Shown: in pieces, positions 1-9,031 of the stretch | Numbering within the stretch: the first letter of the stretch is position 1 | Layout of the letters: each line of letters opens with the position of its first letter | Assembly (NCBI GenBank): GCA_001414345.1 | Contig: LLCB01000673.1 | Coordinates: 1 to 13,078 of the forward strand | Origin: Hymenoscyphus infarciens | Taxonomy: Eukaryota > Ascomycota > Leotiomycetes > Helotiales > Helotiaceae | Reading direction: 5' to 3' | DNA length: 13,078 nucleotides | The notes under the pieces: model-generated | What the model saw: only the letters and a program-made list of their open reading frames with translations | What the model was told of the DNA's origin: nothing | Databases searched by the model: none | Made by a program: the position numbers and the translations under genes

Positions 1-106
1 AAGAGATATTATAAAAGTAAATAGTCTTTTATATATTAGTTATAAACCTACTTATTTAACTAATATTCTTAGTTATAAGTTATTAACTTAAATATTATTA
101 TTATTA
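1..106. other. AT-rich flank of the left transposon
   Basis: I see no gene or recognisable motif here. The stretch is almost entirely A/T with TA-rich texture like the rest of the RIPped window, and it ends in a TTA microsatellite at about 95-106. That microsatellite abuts the left terminal inverted repeat and is matched by a TTA run just after the right one at 3374, so the transposon appears to have inserted into, or duplicated, a TTA run. Confidence 0.6.
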
Positions 107-253
107 TAGTAATTATCTATTTTGCTCTCTAAATAATAATTTATATCTTAAATATCTCTTAATTAATAAATAATACCTAGAATACCTCTTGTTTTTATAC
201 CTCTTATTTTTAGAGAGTAAAACTGTTAAAATAGAGGTATTCTAGTTAGTAAA
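107..253 (+). repeat. Left terminal inverted repeat (147 bp)
   Basis: This is the inverted partner of 3227-3373. The outermost two bases are TA here and CG in the partner, which fits RIP having changed this end, so the original terminus probably began CGGTAATTATCTATTTTG. It contains a perfect 13-bp inverted repeat (arms 177-189 and 233-245), described separately. Confidence 0.9.
177..245. repeat. Subterminal inverted repeat inside the left TIR
   Basis: CTAGAATACCTCT at 177-189 is matched by its exact reverse complement AGAGGTATTCTAG at 233-245, with 43 nt between. The right TIR carries the same structure at 3235-3303 with one arm altered by transitions. Subterminal inverted motifs often serve as transposase binding sites; that role is inference here. 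Confidence 0.75.
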
Positions 254-3226
254 GATATTTTCCTTATTTATTGTTTTCTCTATATTAATATACTAAAAAT
301 TTAATAAATATAGTAAATTAACCTACTACTATACTATCTATCTACTTCCTAATATATAAACTTTTATAAGTACTCTCTAGTAGTATAATACTCTAATTCT
401 TATGCTTTCGCTTAACGTTTTTATCTCTTAAATCAACGGCTTTTTAGCTCTTCTAAGTACTTAGATTAATCTTAATTCTAATTCCTTCTTATATAGTAGA
501 ATTAATTCTTAGCTTAGTACTATCTATACTAATTTCGTCTTAAACGTCTATATCCTCCTACTCCTACTCCTACTTCTACTCTACTACCTTTACTCTATAT
601 AATTAATCTAATATTAATAGTATAAGATAACGTCTATTAATATCTACTATATACTCTCGATCTATATAGTAGTAATACCTATTAATTATACTCTAACTAT
701 TACTTAATCGTTGCTTTTCTTTCTTATCTTAAGTACTTAAAACTTTAAAGTATACTTCTAGCTTAATAAATCGCTTATTAATTCCTCTTCTACTAGTAAT
801 ATTATATTAACATTATACACTCTTTATAGCTTACTTAGTTTTACTATCGTTACTCGCACTTATAATTAAGAGTTTATTAAGCTCGAATAGCTTCTCTAGT
901 AGTAGCTTAGATAATAAGAAAAAGTTCTCTAAGCTATTAGAAAAGCTATTAAATTCCTTCTTATATTTCTTCTTACTATCTCTATTCTTATTCTTATTCT
1001 TATTTTTAAGAGATTTTAAAACTCGGTTTTAATAATAAGAGGTAATTTATACTTTATTAGTAATAGTAAGATTAGATTAGTAGAGAGGATTATTATTAAT
1101 ATCTTTAAAGAAGACTTCCTAGTCTCTAAACTTGTTATTACTTAATCGGTTACTATCTTCTCTAAAAACTACCTCTTTTACCTTTTATATACGCTTATAA
1201 GCTAATAGTATACTTATATATATTCTTAAATTATAGCTAACTTCTTAGTAATTATAATACTTATAATTTAATAGTTAATACTCTTAGTAAATATATACCT
1301 TTTTTAGTTATCTTATATAGTACTTAATCGGTGGTAGTAAAATACTAGGAGTAGAACGAAGCTTATTAATTATAAGAAAAGGCTTAAAAGTAGAATAGTA
1401 TATTATATAATAATTTAAAAGTAAATAGCTATAATAGAAGAATTATATAACATTAATAGTAAGATATTAATAATAGGTAATTATATATAAGTAAGGTGAT
1501 TAATAATCTTAGAAAGAGAGATATAAGTAAGTATACTCTTTAAAGTTAACTTAGTAGCGATGTTTTTTAGAAGTATTAACTTAGTAGACGTCTCTACTAG
1601 TAGGAATAACTTTATACTTTTTAGTATATTCTAGCCTTTTAAAATAGAGCTTCTATAGCTTATTTAAGACCTTAGTATTACTAAATTTAGTAGGCGAATT
1701 ATAGTATAAATAAAACTTCTTTATTACCTTATTCTATATACTATTAAGTAGTTATATTAGTAGACGATTCTAAATCTTACTCTATACTAAGTTAATACTT
1801 TTAATAATATTTAACGTATTATAGCTATATTATAAAAGTCTCTTAATAGAGATAACCTTATATATAAAATAAATATTAGTTAGAATAGTAGTAATGTATT
1901 TAAAGAGAGTTTTATTACTATACTTCTTTTTAAACTTTATTATTTATAATAGAGTTTCCTAGTAAGTATCTCTATTCTTTACGTAGTAAAGTCTCTACTA
2001 AAGTTATCTTAATTCCTTACTATAGTAAAAGGTAATATTATCTATAATATACTAATAATATATAAGAGTATAAGCTTTTAGAAAAGCTATTAGAAGTTAC
2101 TTTTATAAGCTCTTTTAGTAGTTACTAATTAGTATCTATTTATTATTATTCTTATATATTACTTAAAGAGTTTAAAAAGTATATACTATATTTATAAAGT
2201 ACTACTTCTATAACTTCTTGTCCTTCTTTAGTAATAACGCCTAGTAAATTAGTAATATCTTATTATTAGTATTAATTATAATAGTAATTACTAGTACTAT
2301 CTTAAACTTCGATTAAGTATATATAGTATTAACTCTAGTAAAGTAGTAGATATATTTAGTAGTATTATAAAGAGGTCTTAGAGTAATAAATATACTCTTA
2401 AATTCTATAGTTTTCTAGTTGATTTAAAGACGTATATAGTAAGTAGGAGCTAAATCTTAGAGTACTTTTATATAATTTAGTATAAGTATAAATAAATTCT
2501 TTTCCTTCTTAAAACTCTCTTTATATTACTTTTAGATAGTATAATATATTTAACGATTTAGTATAGTATTATCTTAGCTAAGTAACTTCTTATTATTTAC
2601 TAAATTCTTCGTCTTAAGGTTAGAATCTTAATTAATAGATTTAGTATAAGTATTAAAGATATATTATATACTATTCTTACTATAGTAATTAAAGTATATA
2701 TTAGTTAAGTAAGAGTAAGAGGTATACACTTAAAGGATTATATATTAAGTCTTCTTAGAAAGAATAATATATAAGTAGAATTCGTATATCTCTTTTACCT
2801 TATACTTAAGAATAAACTAACTTTTATCTAACTTTATAATCTTATAGGATTCGTTCTAATTAATTAGATAAATAATTATAACTTCTTTTACCTTCTTAAA
2901 AGTAGGCTACTTCTAACTAATTTATATAACGTCTTTTAAAGTATTAGTATCTACTAGTATAGAATTACCTATTAATTTATTTATAATAGCTTTATCTTAT
3001 TATTCTTATTAATTAAGCTCTTTTAATATTATATAACAAGGCTTTATATACTACTTATACTCTACCTTATTCTTATATTTAAAGGCTAGTATATTAGTAG
3101 TAGTAGTAATAGTAGAAGAAGATAGAGAGAGAATAGATTTTAGTACTCGAATATTATAAAGTATCCTAGTATATAGTTTTAATTTACTTAAAAACAGGTA
3201 TAGATATATAGTAAAAGTAGTAAATA
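254..3226. pseudogene. Eroded interior of the TIR transposon (presumed lost transposase)
   Basis: This stretch of nearly 3 kb should have held the transposase of the element bounded by the 147-bp repeats, but TAA and TAG codons litter all six frames. One coding-like trace is a repetitive pyrimidine tract at about 553-595. On the minus strand it would read as alternating Glu and Gln (GAG/CAG turned to GAG/TAG), as in an acidic low-complexity segment. No DDE motif or zinc finger could be recognised. The strand of the original gene is unknown; the acidic trace weakly favours minus. RIP would convert CAA and CAG codons to stops, and that alone is enough to explain the loss of reading frame. Confidence 0.4.
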
Positions 3227-3373
3227 TTTACTAACTAGAATACCTCTGTTTTAATAGTTTTACTCTCTAAAAATAAGAGATATAAAAACAAGAGATATTC
3301 TAAGTATTATTTATTAATTAAGAGATATTTAAGATATAAATCATTATTTAGAGAACAAAATAGATAATTACCG
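3227..3373 (-). repeat. Right terminal inverted repeat (147 bp)
   Basis: This is the reverse-complement partner of 107-253, the same length and with only transition differences. It ends ...AATTACCG at 3373 and is followed by a TTA microsatellite. Compared with the left copy it keeps the outer CG and one internal CA, but has lost other C residues, so RIP hit the two copies at different sites. Confidence 0.9.
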
Positions 3374-3804
3374 TTATTATTATTATTATTCTTACGCTAT
3401 ATAGGCTATAGACCGAGCTCTAAGAGTAAGTAGTATATCTTCTATTCTAGTTTATATAGCCTTTTAGCTTATTCTTCTTTATCTCTTAAGCTTTCTTATA
3501 AGTATAATTCTCCTTTTCTTTAGTTCTTATTACTATCTATTTAGAGCTTATCTCTCTAACTTAGTAATATAGTAGAGAGGTATAGTAGGTTAGTATATTT
3601 AACCTACTAAGGTATATATTAGTAGTATAAGAGATATATTTACCTTTAGAATTATTAAAGCTAAGGTCTTATCTTCTAGTATATCTTAGCTTTCTTCTTC
3701 TATTCCTCTCTTTCTTTCGTCTCTTCCTCGCTCTTCTCTCTCTTCTTAAGTAATTCTAGTACTAGCTTATACTCTTAAAGTCTTCTTAGCCTAAGTAGCT
3801 AAGT
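3374..3804. other. AT-rich spacer without a recognisable gene
   Basis: This interval lies between the TIR transposon and element A. It starts with a TTA run, then is pyrimidine-rich on plus, most strongly at about 3690-3745. I see no ORF. A small inverted repeat, AGTAGGTTA (3584-3592) with TAACCTACT (3600-3608) and a 7-nt loop, is the only structure noted. The purine bias of the minus strand could be a faint trace of a lysine/glutamate-rich coding region, but no protein family can be named. Confidence 0.5.
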
Positions 3805-3971
3805 AAGTAGGCTACTATATATAAGAGGTTTAGACTAAAAGGTCCGAAACCGACTAGCGTTATACGTCGCCTACGTAACCTTTCTAAACTAGATAATATA
3901 AGATAATAACTACTGAAATCTTATATATAGTAGGTACTTCTAGCTATCTAGGATAATAGTATACTATTATA
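3805..3971 (-). repeat. Element A left LTR, truncated (3' LTR in sense orientation)
   Basis: It matches the inner part of the right LTR of A from about GTAGGCTACTATATATAAG through to the end ...ATACTATTATA at 3971, where all family copies diverge. The outer roughly 130 bp present in the right LTR are missing, replaced by unrelated sequence. It is followed at once by the pyrimidine tract 3972-3983. Confidence 0.8.
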
Positions 3972-3983
3972 TCTCTCTCTCTT
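3972..3983 (-). other. Polypurine tract of element A
   Basis: TCTCTCTCTCTT directly abuts the LTR end. On the minus strand this is a pure purine run ending at the LTR boundary, where the plus-strand primer of an LTR retrotransposon belongs. Element B has the same tract, with a run of five Cs, at 7063-7074. Confidence 0.65.
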
Positions 3984-4264
3984 AAAAAAGACTTATTCTT
4001 AAGTCTGTTTATCTCTTATTATTTAAAGTCGAATTAGAATAATATAAGTGTTATAATATTTATCGTATTTATTAGTTTTATTAGTTCAAAGATGTTAAAC
4101 TTTATTATAAGCGAGATAAGATATCGTCTTTAGGTCTAAATCGTAACTAAACTAATTCATAAATGCTTATAAAAGAGAGATTTCGTTTCTAATCCTTTAA
4201 TATTAAAGTAAGTATTTCTGTTTACTAAAAGAGTATAGTCTAACCTAACTAGTAGCTTAGAGAA

Positions 4265-4299
4265 AGTTCAAAGTTTAAAAAGTTTAAAAAGTTTAAAAT
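4265..4299. repeat. Short tandem repeat AAAGTTTAAA in element A
   Basis: About three copies of a 10-bp unit of the form AAGTTTAAAA occur in a row. The matching position of element B, 7411-7452, has a slightly longer run of the same motif, so the repeat predates the separation of the two copies. Confidence 0.8.
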
Positions 4300-5269
4300 A
4301 GAGTTAGAGGCGAGTTTAGAGTAGAGTTAGAAGTTATTTAGTTAAGAGGTAATATTGAAGATAATAGTAATAACTTAGTTAAGAGCTTACTTTAAGAGCG
4401 TACTGATTTATATCTAATTTAAGGAATAAAAAAAGAACTTCTAGCTTAGCTAAAAGTAAAAAGAAAGTAAAGAATATAAGACTTTTATTAAAGTTAGTAG
4501 AGTTTTAAGTAGTTAAAGAATAGTTTTAGCTAGTTAAATAAAGTTAATACTAAAGTTATTATATTACCTTATTCCCTCCTAAATTAGAGTATTTAAGAAC
4601 TTATTTATTATCTTTTGATTCTAATTCTACTTCTTTAGAAGTAGTAGAAGATTCGCTATTAGATTATAAGGAGTTTAGAGCTAAATCGGATAAGAAGAGA
4701 GAGGTGTTTTAAACTAAAGTATATAACTTAGCGTTTTAGCGTGTCTTCTTATTTAAAGCTAAAAGATTAGCTACTATTTTAATAAAGTTATAGTTCTATT
4801 ATCTCTTTCTTAAAGTAGCTAAGTTTTAGAGCTATAATATAATCTTATTCTATATTTAAAAGAACTATTCTGATTCTAGTATGTTTTTAAGTATAGCTAT
4901 ACTCGAAAAGCGACTCTTAAAATTAGTAAAAGTTTCTTTAGTATCTTCTTATTCTATTTATAAAGCTATAAAAGTATTCTAAGTATCCTCTGTTTTATAA
5001 CTAGTTAAAAAGTAGGTATCTAAAAGAGTAACTATGTCTTCTTAATCTTTAAAAGTATTCTAAACCGAGTCTAACTTATATCTAGGCTCTAGGTAGTTCC
5101 TAGCTAGGCTAGTTATTATACTCTAAATAAGAGCTTTTCAGGTTAGAGGTAAACTATAGTAGTTGGTATTTATATAGAGTCTATCTTATACTAATATTTT
5201 CTATTATTAGTATATAGGTAAAATGCTATTATCTAAAGGTTTAATCTTTTTAGTTATCTTACTTTTTCG

Positions 5270-5460
5270 TTAAGAGGTATTTGAAGAGGCTTCGGTGCTA
5301 TGTTAGATGGAGGTGGAATATTAGAAGGCATTAGGGGTAGCTGCCCGTAGTCGAAAGAGGTATGAATTCGAGCTTAGAAGCAGAAGAGGGTTCGAAAGAG
5401 GGTCGGATCGGGGAGGGTTCGGAGAAGGGTTCGAAAGCGAAGCGAGATATTGACTTTATT
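5270..5460. other. GC-richer, less-RIPped patch in element A
   Basis: This short patch keeps TG, CA and many G and CG residues while its surroundings are converted to TA. It includes two copies of GGGTTCGAAAG, at about 5388 and 5428. The equivalent in element B lies at about 9660-9790 and is also spared, so RIP seems to have missed this segment in both copies. No product is apparent; the ORF at 5362-5544 runs out of the patch into RIPped sequence. Confidence 0.55.
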
Positions 5461-6103
5461 AACTTTAAATGTCGCTTATCTGTCTTTCTAGCTCAGCTAG
5501 CCGATCCTTTATTTCTTGATTTTCTGCTTCTAAAGTATATATAACCGACTATATCTAGTCTATATTTGAGAAGTCTTATTTATCTTTATTCTTTTGTTAA
5601 GATCTTCTAGATCTTAGTATATAGATGCTATTTAGACGGCTTTTGGAAAGGTGTCTTTTAGTAAGAGAGGTAGCCTTAGAAGATATTTATTACTCGACGC
5701 TCTTTAGTAGAACTATTAATATAATGTCGAATTTAAGAGAGAGAGAGGGAGTAAGAGTAGATTTAGAAGCCTTCGTAATAACTTTTAGTAATAGTCGACT
5801 TATTTACTAAACCTATATATAGCAGTCTCTATATAGAGAGGGTTATTAGAAGCCTCTAGAGCACTTAGCGTATTCCTACTTCCTTAACATATAAAATACG
5901 CTTTTTACTAGCTATCTAAAACTAATACTAAACCCTAATATTACTAGCTATCTAGGTAGTCTTCGATTACCTAGCTATTTAAGAAGTCGCTATAACTAAT
6001 CTAATTCTAGGCTAAGTCGAATTTAAAATAAAATATATAGTAAACGTACTTAAAAGAGATATTATAAATACTATTACTAGCGAAGTAGAGTTTTTCCTTT
6101 TTA

Positions 6104-6397
6104 TATAATAGTACGAAATATATACTATAAGAGAAGAGATATATAAAAGTACGTTTAAGACTAAATAATATATATAAATACTAGGCTCTAATATAGAAGA
6201 AAAGGAAAAACTATCTCTCTTCTACTCTAGAAGTAGACTACTATATATAAGAGGTTCGGACTAAAAGGTCTGAAACCGACTAGCGTTATACGTCGTCTAC
6301 GTAACCTTTCTAAAACAGATAATATAAGATAATAACTATTAAAACCTTATATATAGTAGATACTTCTAGCTATCTAGAATAATAGCATACTATTATA
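6104..6397 (-). repeat. Element A right LTR (294 bp; 5' LTR in sense orientation)
   Basis: It begins TATAATAGTACG and ends ...CATACTATTATA, with termini TATAATA/TATTATA inverted to each other, as expected for TG...CA ends after RIP. It is about 60 bp shorter than the LTRs of element B because of indels between the TATATATAAG motif and ACGTAACC. The internal bases just before it (TTTCCTTTTTA) are shared with the opposite-facing LTR copy at 12005 and may mark the primer-binding region; no tRNA match could be assigned. Confidence 0.8.
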
Positions 6398-6707
6398 ATA
6401 CTACTACTTTTATATAGTAGAAGTAGAATAGGAAGTGTTATAAGTAGAAGCTCGCTTCTACTATTATAGTAAGTACTTTATAAAGTAGTTTATTATAAGC
6501 TTTTAGAAAGCTATTTACTAGTATATTAAATCCTAGTACTTTCTATAATACTAATCTTATAGCTGTTTTAATATACTTCTTAGTTATATATTAGCTTACT
6601 AAGTACCTCTTAAAAAAGCTCTTAGTATTCTAGTCTCTATTAGAAATACTTAAATAGTTAGCTATTAACTCTAAAAAGAACTTTTCTATAAGAATATAGA
6701 CCTTCTC
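6398..6707. other. Older sequence interrupted by element B (left part)
   Basis: This 310-bp RIPped stretch lies between elements A and B and should be continuous with 10754 onward, since TTCTC is duplicated at 6703-6707 and 10749-10753. It contains a near-perfect palindrome at 6443-6462 (AGTAGAAGC, two-base loop, GCTTCTACT). I recognise no gene in it. Confidence 0.6.
6703..6707. other. Target-site duplication TTCTC, left copy
   Basis: TTCTC directly precedes the left LTR of element B and is repeated directly after the right LTR at 10749-10753. Five bases is a usual duplication length for LTR retrotransposon integrases. Confidence 0.8.
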
Positions 6708-7062
6708 TATAATAGCGCGAAATATATATAACTATAGTAGAGGCATATAGGAGTGCGTATAGTAGAATAACATATGTAGATACTAGGCACTAATATAGAA
6801 GAAAATAATAACTAGCCTTTTCTAACTCTAGGAGTAGGCTACTATATATAAGAGGTTTTAGATAATATAAAAAGGAGTACGAAACCGAACAACGATATAC
6901 GTTAGCTAATATAAAAGCTCGAACCTTACGAAGTATATCTAAAAGTCTAGATAAATATACGAACGTATATAACCTTTCTAAATTAGATAATATAAAATAA
7001 TAACTACTAAAACACAGTATATACTATGTAATCTCAGCTATATAGGACGGTATACTATTATA
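6708..7062 (-). repeat. Element B left LTR (355 bp; 3' LTR in sense orientation)
   Basis: It runs from TATAATAGCGCG to ...TATACTATTATA. It is the same length as 10394-10748 and differs from it by a few dozen transitions with no indel that I can see. It keeps more G/C in some places (GCGCG at 6714-6718, where the partner reads ATACG) and less in others, the reciprocal pattern expected when RIP strikes two identical copies independently. Confidence 0.9.
6839..6857. promoter_or_regulatory. Conserved TATA-like LTR motif CTACTATATATAAGAGGTT
   Basis: These 19 bases are identical in all five LTR copies of the family: 3812-3830, 6238-6256, 6839-6857, 10525-10543 and, inverted, 11852-11870. It reads as a TATA box on either strand (TATATAAG on plus, TATATATAG on minus). 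In the sense inferred from the polypurine tract it lies about 205-225 bp into the LTR, a plausible U3 position. Part of its conservation follows from having no CA or TG for RIP to change. Confidence 0.45.
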
Positions 7063-7074
7063 TCCCCCTCTCTT
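7063..7074 (-). other. Polypurine tract of element B
   Basis: TCCCCCTCTCTT follows the left LTR without a gap and is a purine run with five Gs on minus. It is the best orientation marker in the element. No comparable purine run abuts the right LTR on plus. Confidence 0.7.
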
Positions 7075-7410
7075 AAAAAAGACTTGTCCTAAGTCTTCTC
7101 TCTCTTATTATTTAGAGCTAAATTAGGATAGTATAAGTGTTATATTATTATATTTGTTAATTTTATTATAAGCGAGAAGGTAGATTAGAGTCTAAATCAT
7201 AGCTAACCTAAGTTTGTAGATACTTTGTTTATTGTAATTTATTATAATTTATTATAAACGAGATAAGATGTCGAGATATTAGGTCTGAATCGTAATCGAC
7301 CTAATTCGTAGATGCTTATAAAATAGAGACTTCGTTTCTAATCCTTTAGTATTAAAGTAAGTATTCGCGTCTGCTAAAAGAGTATAGTCTAATCTATCTA
7401 GTAGGTTAGA

Positions 7411-7452
7411 AAAAGTTTAAAGTTTAAAAAGTTTAAAAAGTTTAAAAGTTTA
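7411..7452. repeat. Short tandem repeat AAAGTTTAAA in element B
   Basis: About four copies of the 10-bp motif occur in tandem, corresponding to 4265-4299 in element A. Confidence 0.8.
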
Positions 7453-7494
7453 GAGTAAAATTAGAAAAAAGGTTTAAAAGTTAAATTCAAAAGT

Positions 7495-7920
7495 TTAGAG
7501 TAGAGTTAGAAGTCGTTCAGTTAAGAGGTAGTGATAACTTAGTTAAGAGCTCACTTCGAGAGCGTACTAATTTATATCCGATTTAAATCACTAAAAGAGT
7601 ATTAGTCTAAAAAAGTTTAGAATAAAGTTAGAGCTGAATTTAGAATAGAGTTAGAGGTCGTTTAGTTGTGATTAGTAGTAATAACTTAGTTAAGAGCTTA
7701 CTTCTAAGTTACGTCCTATTAGAAAGCGTGTTTTAACTAATTCATATCCGATTCGAATTTGCTAAAAGAATATAGGTCTGTCTAAACTAAGGTTAGCTAG
7801 TTTTTAAAGTAAAGTCGAAAACGAAAAATCAATAATATTATAGATAGTAATAACTTAGCTAAGAGGTTACTATCCTTTTAAGAGTGTACTAATTCGTATC
7901 TAAGTCGAATTTAGATGAAA
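7495..7920. repeat. Internal direct repeats of about 110-190 bp in element B
   Basis: A segment built around GATAACTTAGTTAAGAGCTC, followed by an AGAGCGTACTAATTTATATC-like stretch, recurs at about 7495-7580, 7612-7760 and 7800-7915. Unmutated relatives lie at about 8217-8345 and 9530-9655. The spared copies read GATAACTCAGCTAAGAGCTC, showing the CA-to-TA changes in the RIPped ones directly. Element A has one clear copy near 4310-4415. Confidence 0.65.
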
Positions 7921-7989
7921 AAGAACTTCTAGCCTAGCTAGAAGTAAAAGAAAGTAAGAAAGTAAAGAATATAAAACTCTTATTAGAGT

Positions 7990-8115
7990 TAGTGGCGTTT
8001 TAGCTGGTTAAAAGAGTTTATTACCAAATATTAAAAACGCTGTCCAAGTATCTAGACAACAAAAAGGGGTAGGGTTTCGGCTAGTCAAAAGAGTTTAATG
8101 CCGAAGTTGTCGTAT
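7990..8115. repeat. Two-unit minisatellite block, first module of element B
   Basis: One full unit (about 7990-8065) and one partial unit (about 8066-8115) of the same repeat that forms the main array at 8445-8987. Both carry the TTT(C/T)GGCTGGTCAAAAG-like core. RIP damage fades across this block: the first unit still has TTTTAGCTGG where later ones read TTTCGGCTGG, which places the left edge of the RIP-free island here. Confidence 0.7.
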
Positions 8116-8216
8116 TGCCTTGTTCCCTTCAGCAATTCAGGTCTAAATCAGGGTACTTAAGGACTTATTCGAAATCGTCTTCCAATTCCGATTCCACTTC
8201 AGAAGTGACAGGGAAA

Positions 8217-8460
8217 AAGTTTAAAGTAAAATCAGAAAAAATTCAAAGCAGAGTCGGAGGCGAACATCAAGAGGTAACGTTTATAAGTAACAGTAATGTC
8301 TCAGCTAAGAGCTCACTTCAAGGGTGTACTGATTCGCATCTAATTCGAAGAATTCAAATGAAAAAGGAACTTCTGGCCCAGCCAGAAGTAAAAAGAAGTA
8401 AAGAATGTAAAGACTGTAAGACTCTGATCAGAGTCGGTGGGGTTTCAGCTGGTCAAAAGC
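8217..8460. repeat. Second copy of the X segment in element B
   Basis: This segment parallels about 7805-8015: AAGTTTAAAGTAAAATCAG, then CAGCTAAGAGCTCACTTC, then GAACTTCTGGCCCAGCCAG, then a tract ending in AGAGTCGGTGG. The first copy has the same landmarks with CA changed to TA (GAACTTCTAGCCTAGCTAG; AGAGTTAGTGG). Each X segment leads straight into a minisatellite block and then into a segment containing CCTTGTTCCC (about 8110 and 9050), so a whole X-array-Y module is duplicated. Element A has it once. Confidence 0.7.
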
Positions 8461-8987
8461 GAAGTTGTTGCTGAAGTTAAAAATGCTATCCGACGTTCAG
8501 AATAACAACAGGTGGGGTTTCAGCTGGTCAAAAGAACTTGGTACCGAATGTTGAAGAGTTTCGCTATCCGATGTTCAAGACAACAAAAGGGGTAGTTTCG
8601 GCTGGTCAAATGAACTTGATGCCAAAGTTTGTCGAATTGTCCGAGTATCTAGGGACAATAAAAGAGGTAGTTTCGGGTGGTCAAAGGCGAAGTTGTTTCC
8701 GAAGTTGTCAGAGTTTCGCTGTCTAAAGTTCGAGACAACAAAAGAAGGAGTTTCAGCTAGTCAAAAGCGAAGTTGTAGCCGAGTTGCCGAAGTTGTCGTA
8801 TTGTCCAAAGTTCAGGACAATAATAAGAGTAGGTTCGGCTGGTCAAAAGAGTTGATGCCGAATATTGAAAACGCTGTCCGAAGTTCGAGACAACAAAAGG
8901 AGTAGTTTCGGCTGGTCAAAAGCGAAGTTGTTGCCGAGTTGTCGAAGTTAAAGTTGTTATCCGAAGTTCGGGACAACAAAAAGAGAT
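8445..8987. repeat. Tandem array of seven ~75-83-bp units with a central palindrome
   Basis: Units start at about 8445, 8516, 8591, 8666, 8747, 8828 and 8901. Each begins with a G-rich GGGGTTTCAGCTGGTCAAA or AGTAGTTTCGGCTGGTCAAA stretch, continues with AAGCGAAGTTGTTGCCGAAG-like sequence, and ends with a palindromic TTGTCCGAAGTTCGGGACAA followed by CAAAAGG. Units vary by point changes and small indels, so the array is old or fast-diverging. Each unit is too short to trigger RIP alone. Element A keeps about one RIPped unit in the same place. The function is unknown; the regular palindromes could be protein-binding sites or RNA hairpins. Confidence 0.85.
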
Positions 8988-9031
8988 ATAGTTTCAGGTA
9001 CGACATTTATCAGTACTGTCGTAGAAACTAT
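8988..9031. repeat. Hairpin at the end of the minisatellite array
   Basis: ATAGTTTC + AGG bulge + TACGACA (8988-9005) can pair with TGTCGTA + GAAACTAT (9017-9031) around an 11-nt loop, giving a 15-bp stem. It lies just past the last array unit and ahead of the Y segment. No U-run follows on either strand, so it is not a simple terminator. Confidence 0.7.

Larger units (their letters stand above)
107..3373. mobile_element. RIP-degraded DNA transposon with 147-bp terminal inverted repeats
   Basis: Two 147-bp sequences, at 107-253 and 3227-3373, are inverted copies of each other and bound a 3,267-bp unit. By eye they differ at about nine positions, all C/T or G/A transitions, with no gap, which is the mark of RIP on a formerly identical pair. 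TTATTATTA lies outside each end and would suit a 9-bp target duplication, but it is low-complexity and so weak evidence. Long inverted repeats, a length near 3.3 kb and a possible 9-bp duplication recall fungal Mutator-like elements such as Hop of Fusarium. No transposase motif could be read, so the superfamily is only inferred. The interior has no ORF of useful length on either strand. Confidence 0.85.
3805..6397 (-). mobile_element. Element A: RIPped LTR retroelement, left LTR truncated
   Basis: A direct repeat links 3805-3971 with the inner part of 6104-6397, and the sequence between is collinear with element B at 7063-10393. The left LTR lacks its outer portion, so this copy is truncated at about 3805. 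Next to the left LTR lies a pyrimidine tract (3972-3983), a polypurine tract on minus, so the sense strand is probably minus. RIP is heavy except for a GC-richer patch near 5270-5460. The internal part has one copy of the module that element B carries twice, and only a remnant of the tandem array. The 60- and 61-codon ORFs at 5362-5544 and 5625-5810 look incidental. No gag or pol feature was seen. Confidence 0.8.

Noticed and set aside
107..3373. Tc1/mariner or hAT classification of the left transposon
   Set aside because: A TA target duplication does not fit the right boundary, which reads CG then TTA, and hAT elements normally have short terminal repeats; but without a readable transposase neither can be fully excluded.
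5362..5810. Two ORFs of 60 and 61 codons on plus (5362-5544 and 5625-5810)
   Set aside because: They lie inside element A, have low-complexity or unrecognisable products, run across spared and RIPped sequence alike, and are not preserved in frame in element B.
8066..8085. Telomere-like GGGTAGGGTTTCGG sequence
   Set aside because: It is a single occurrence within a minisatellite unit and not a run of TTAGGG repeats.
8115..8474. A 119-codon ORF on plus inside element B
   Set aside because: It is on the strand opposite the inferred sense, crosses from the Y segment into the second X segment and array, has no recognisable domain, and is not conserved in element A or in the parallel module of B.
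8445..8987. CRISPR array
   Set aside because: The units diverge along their whole length with no constant repeat and variable spacer split, and the setting is a eukaryotic retroelement.
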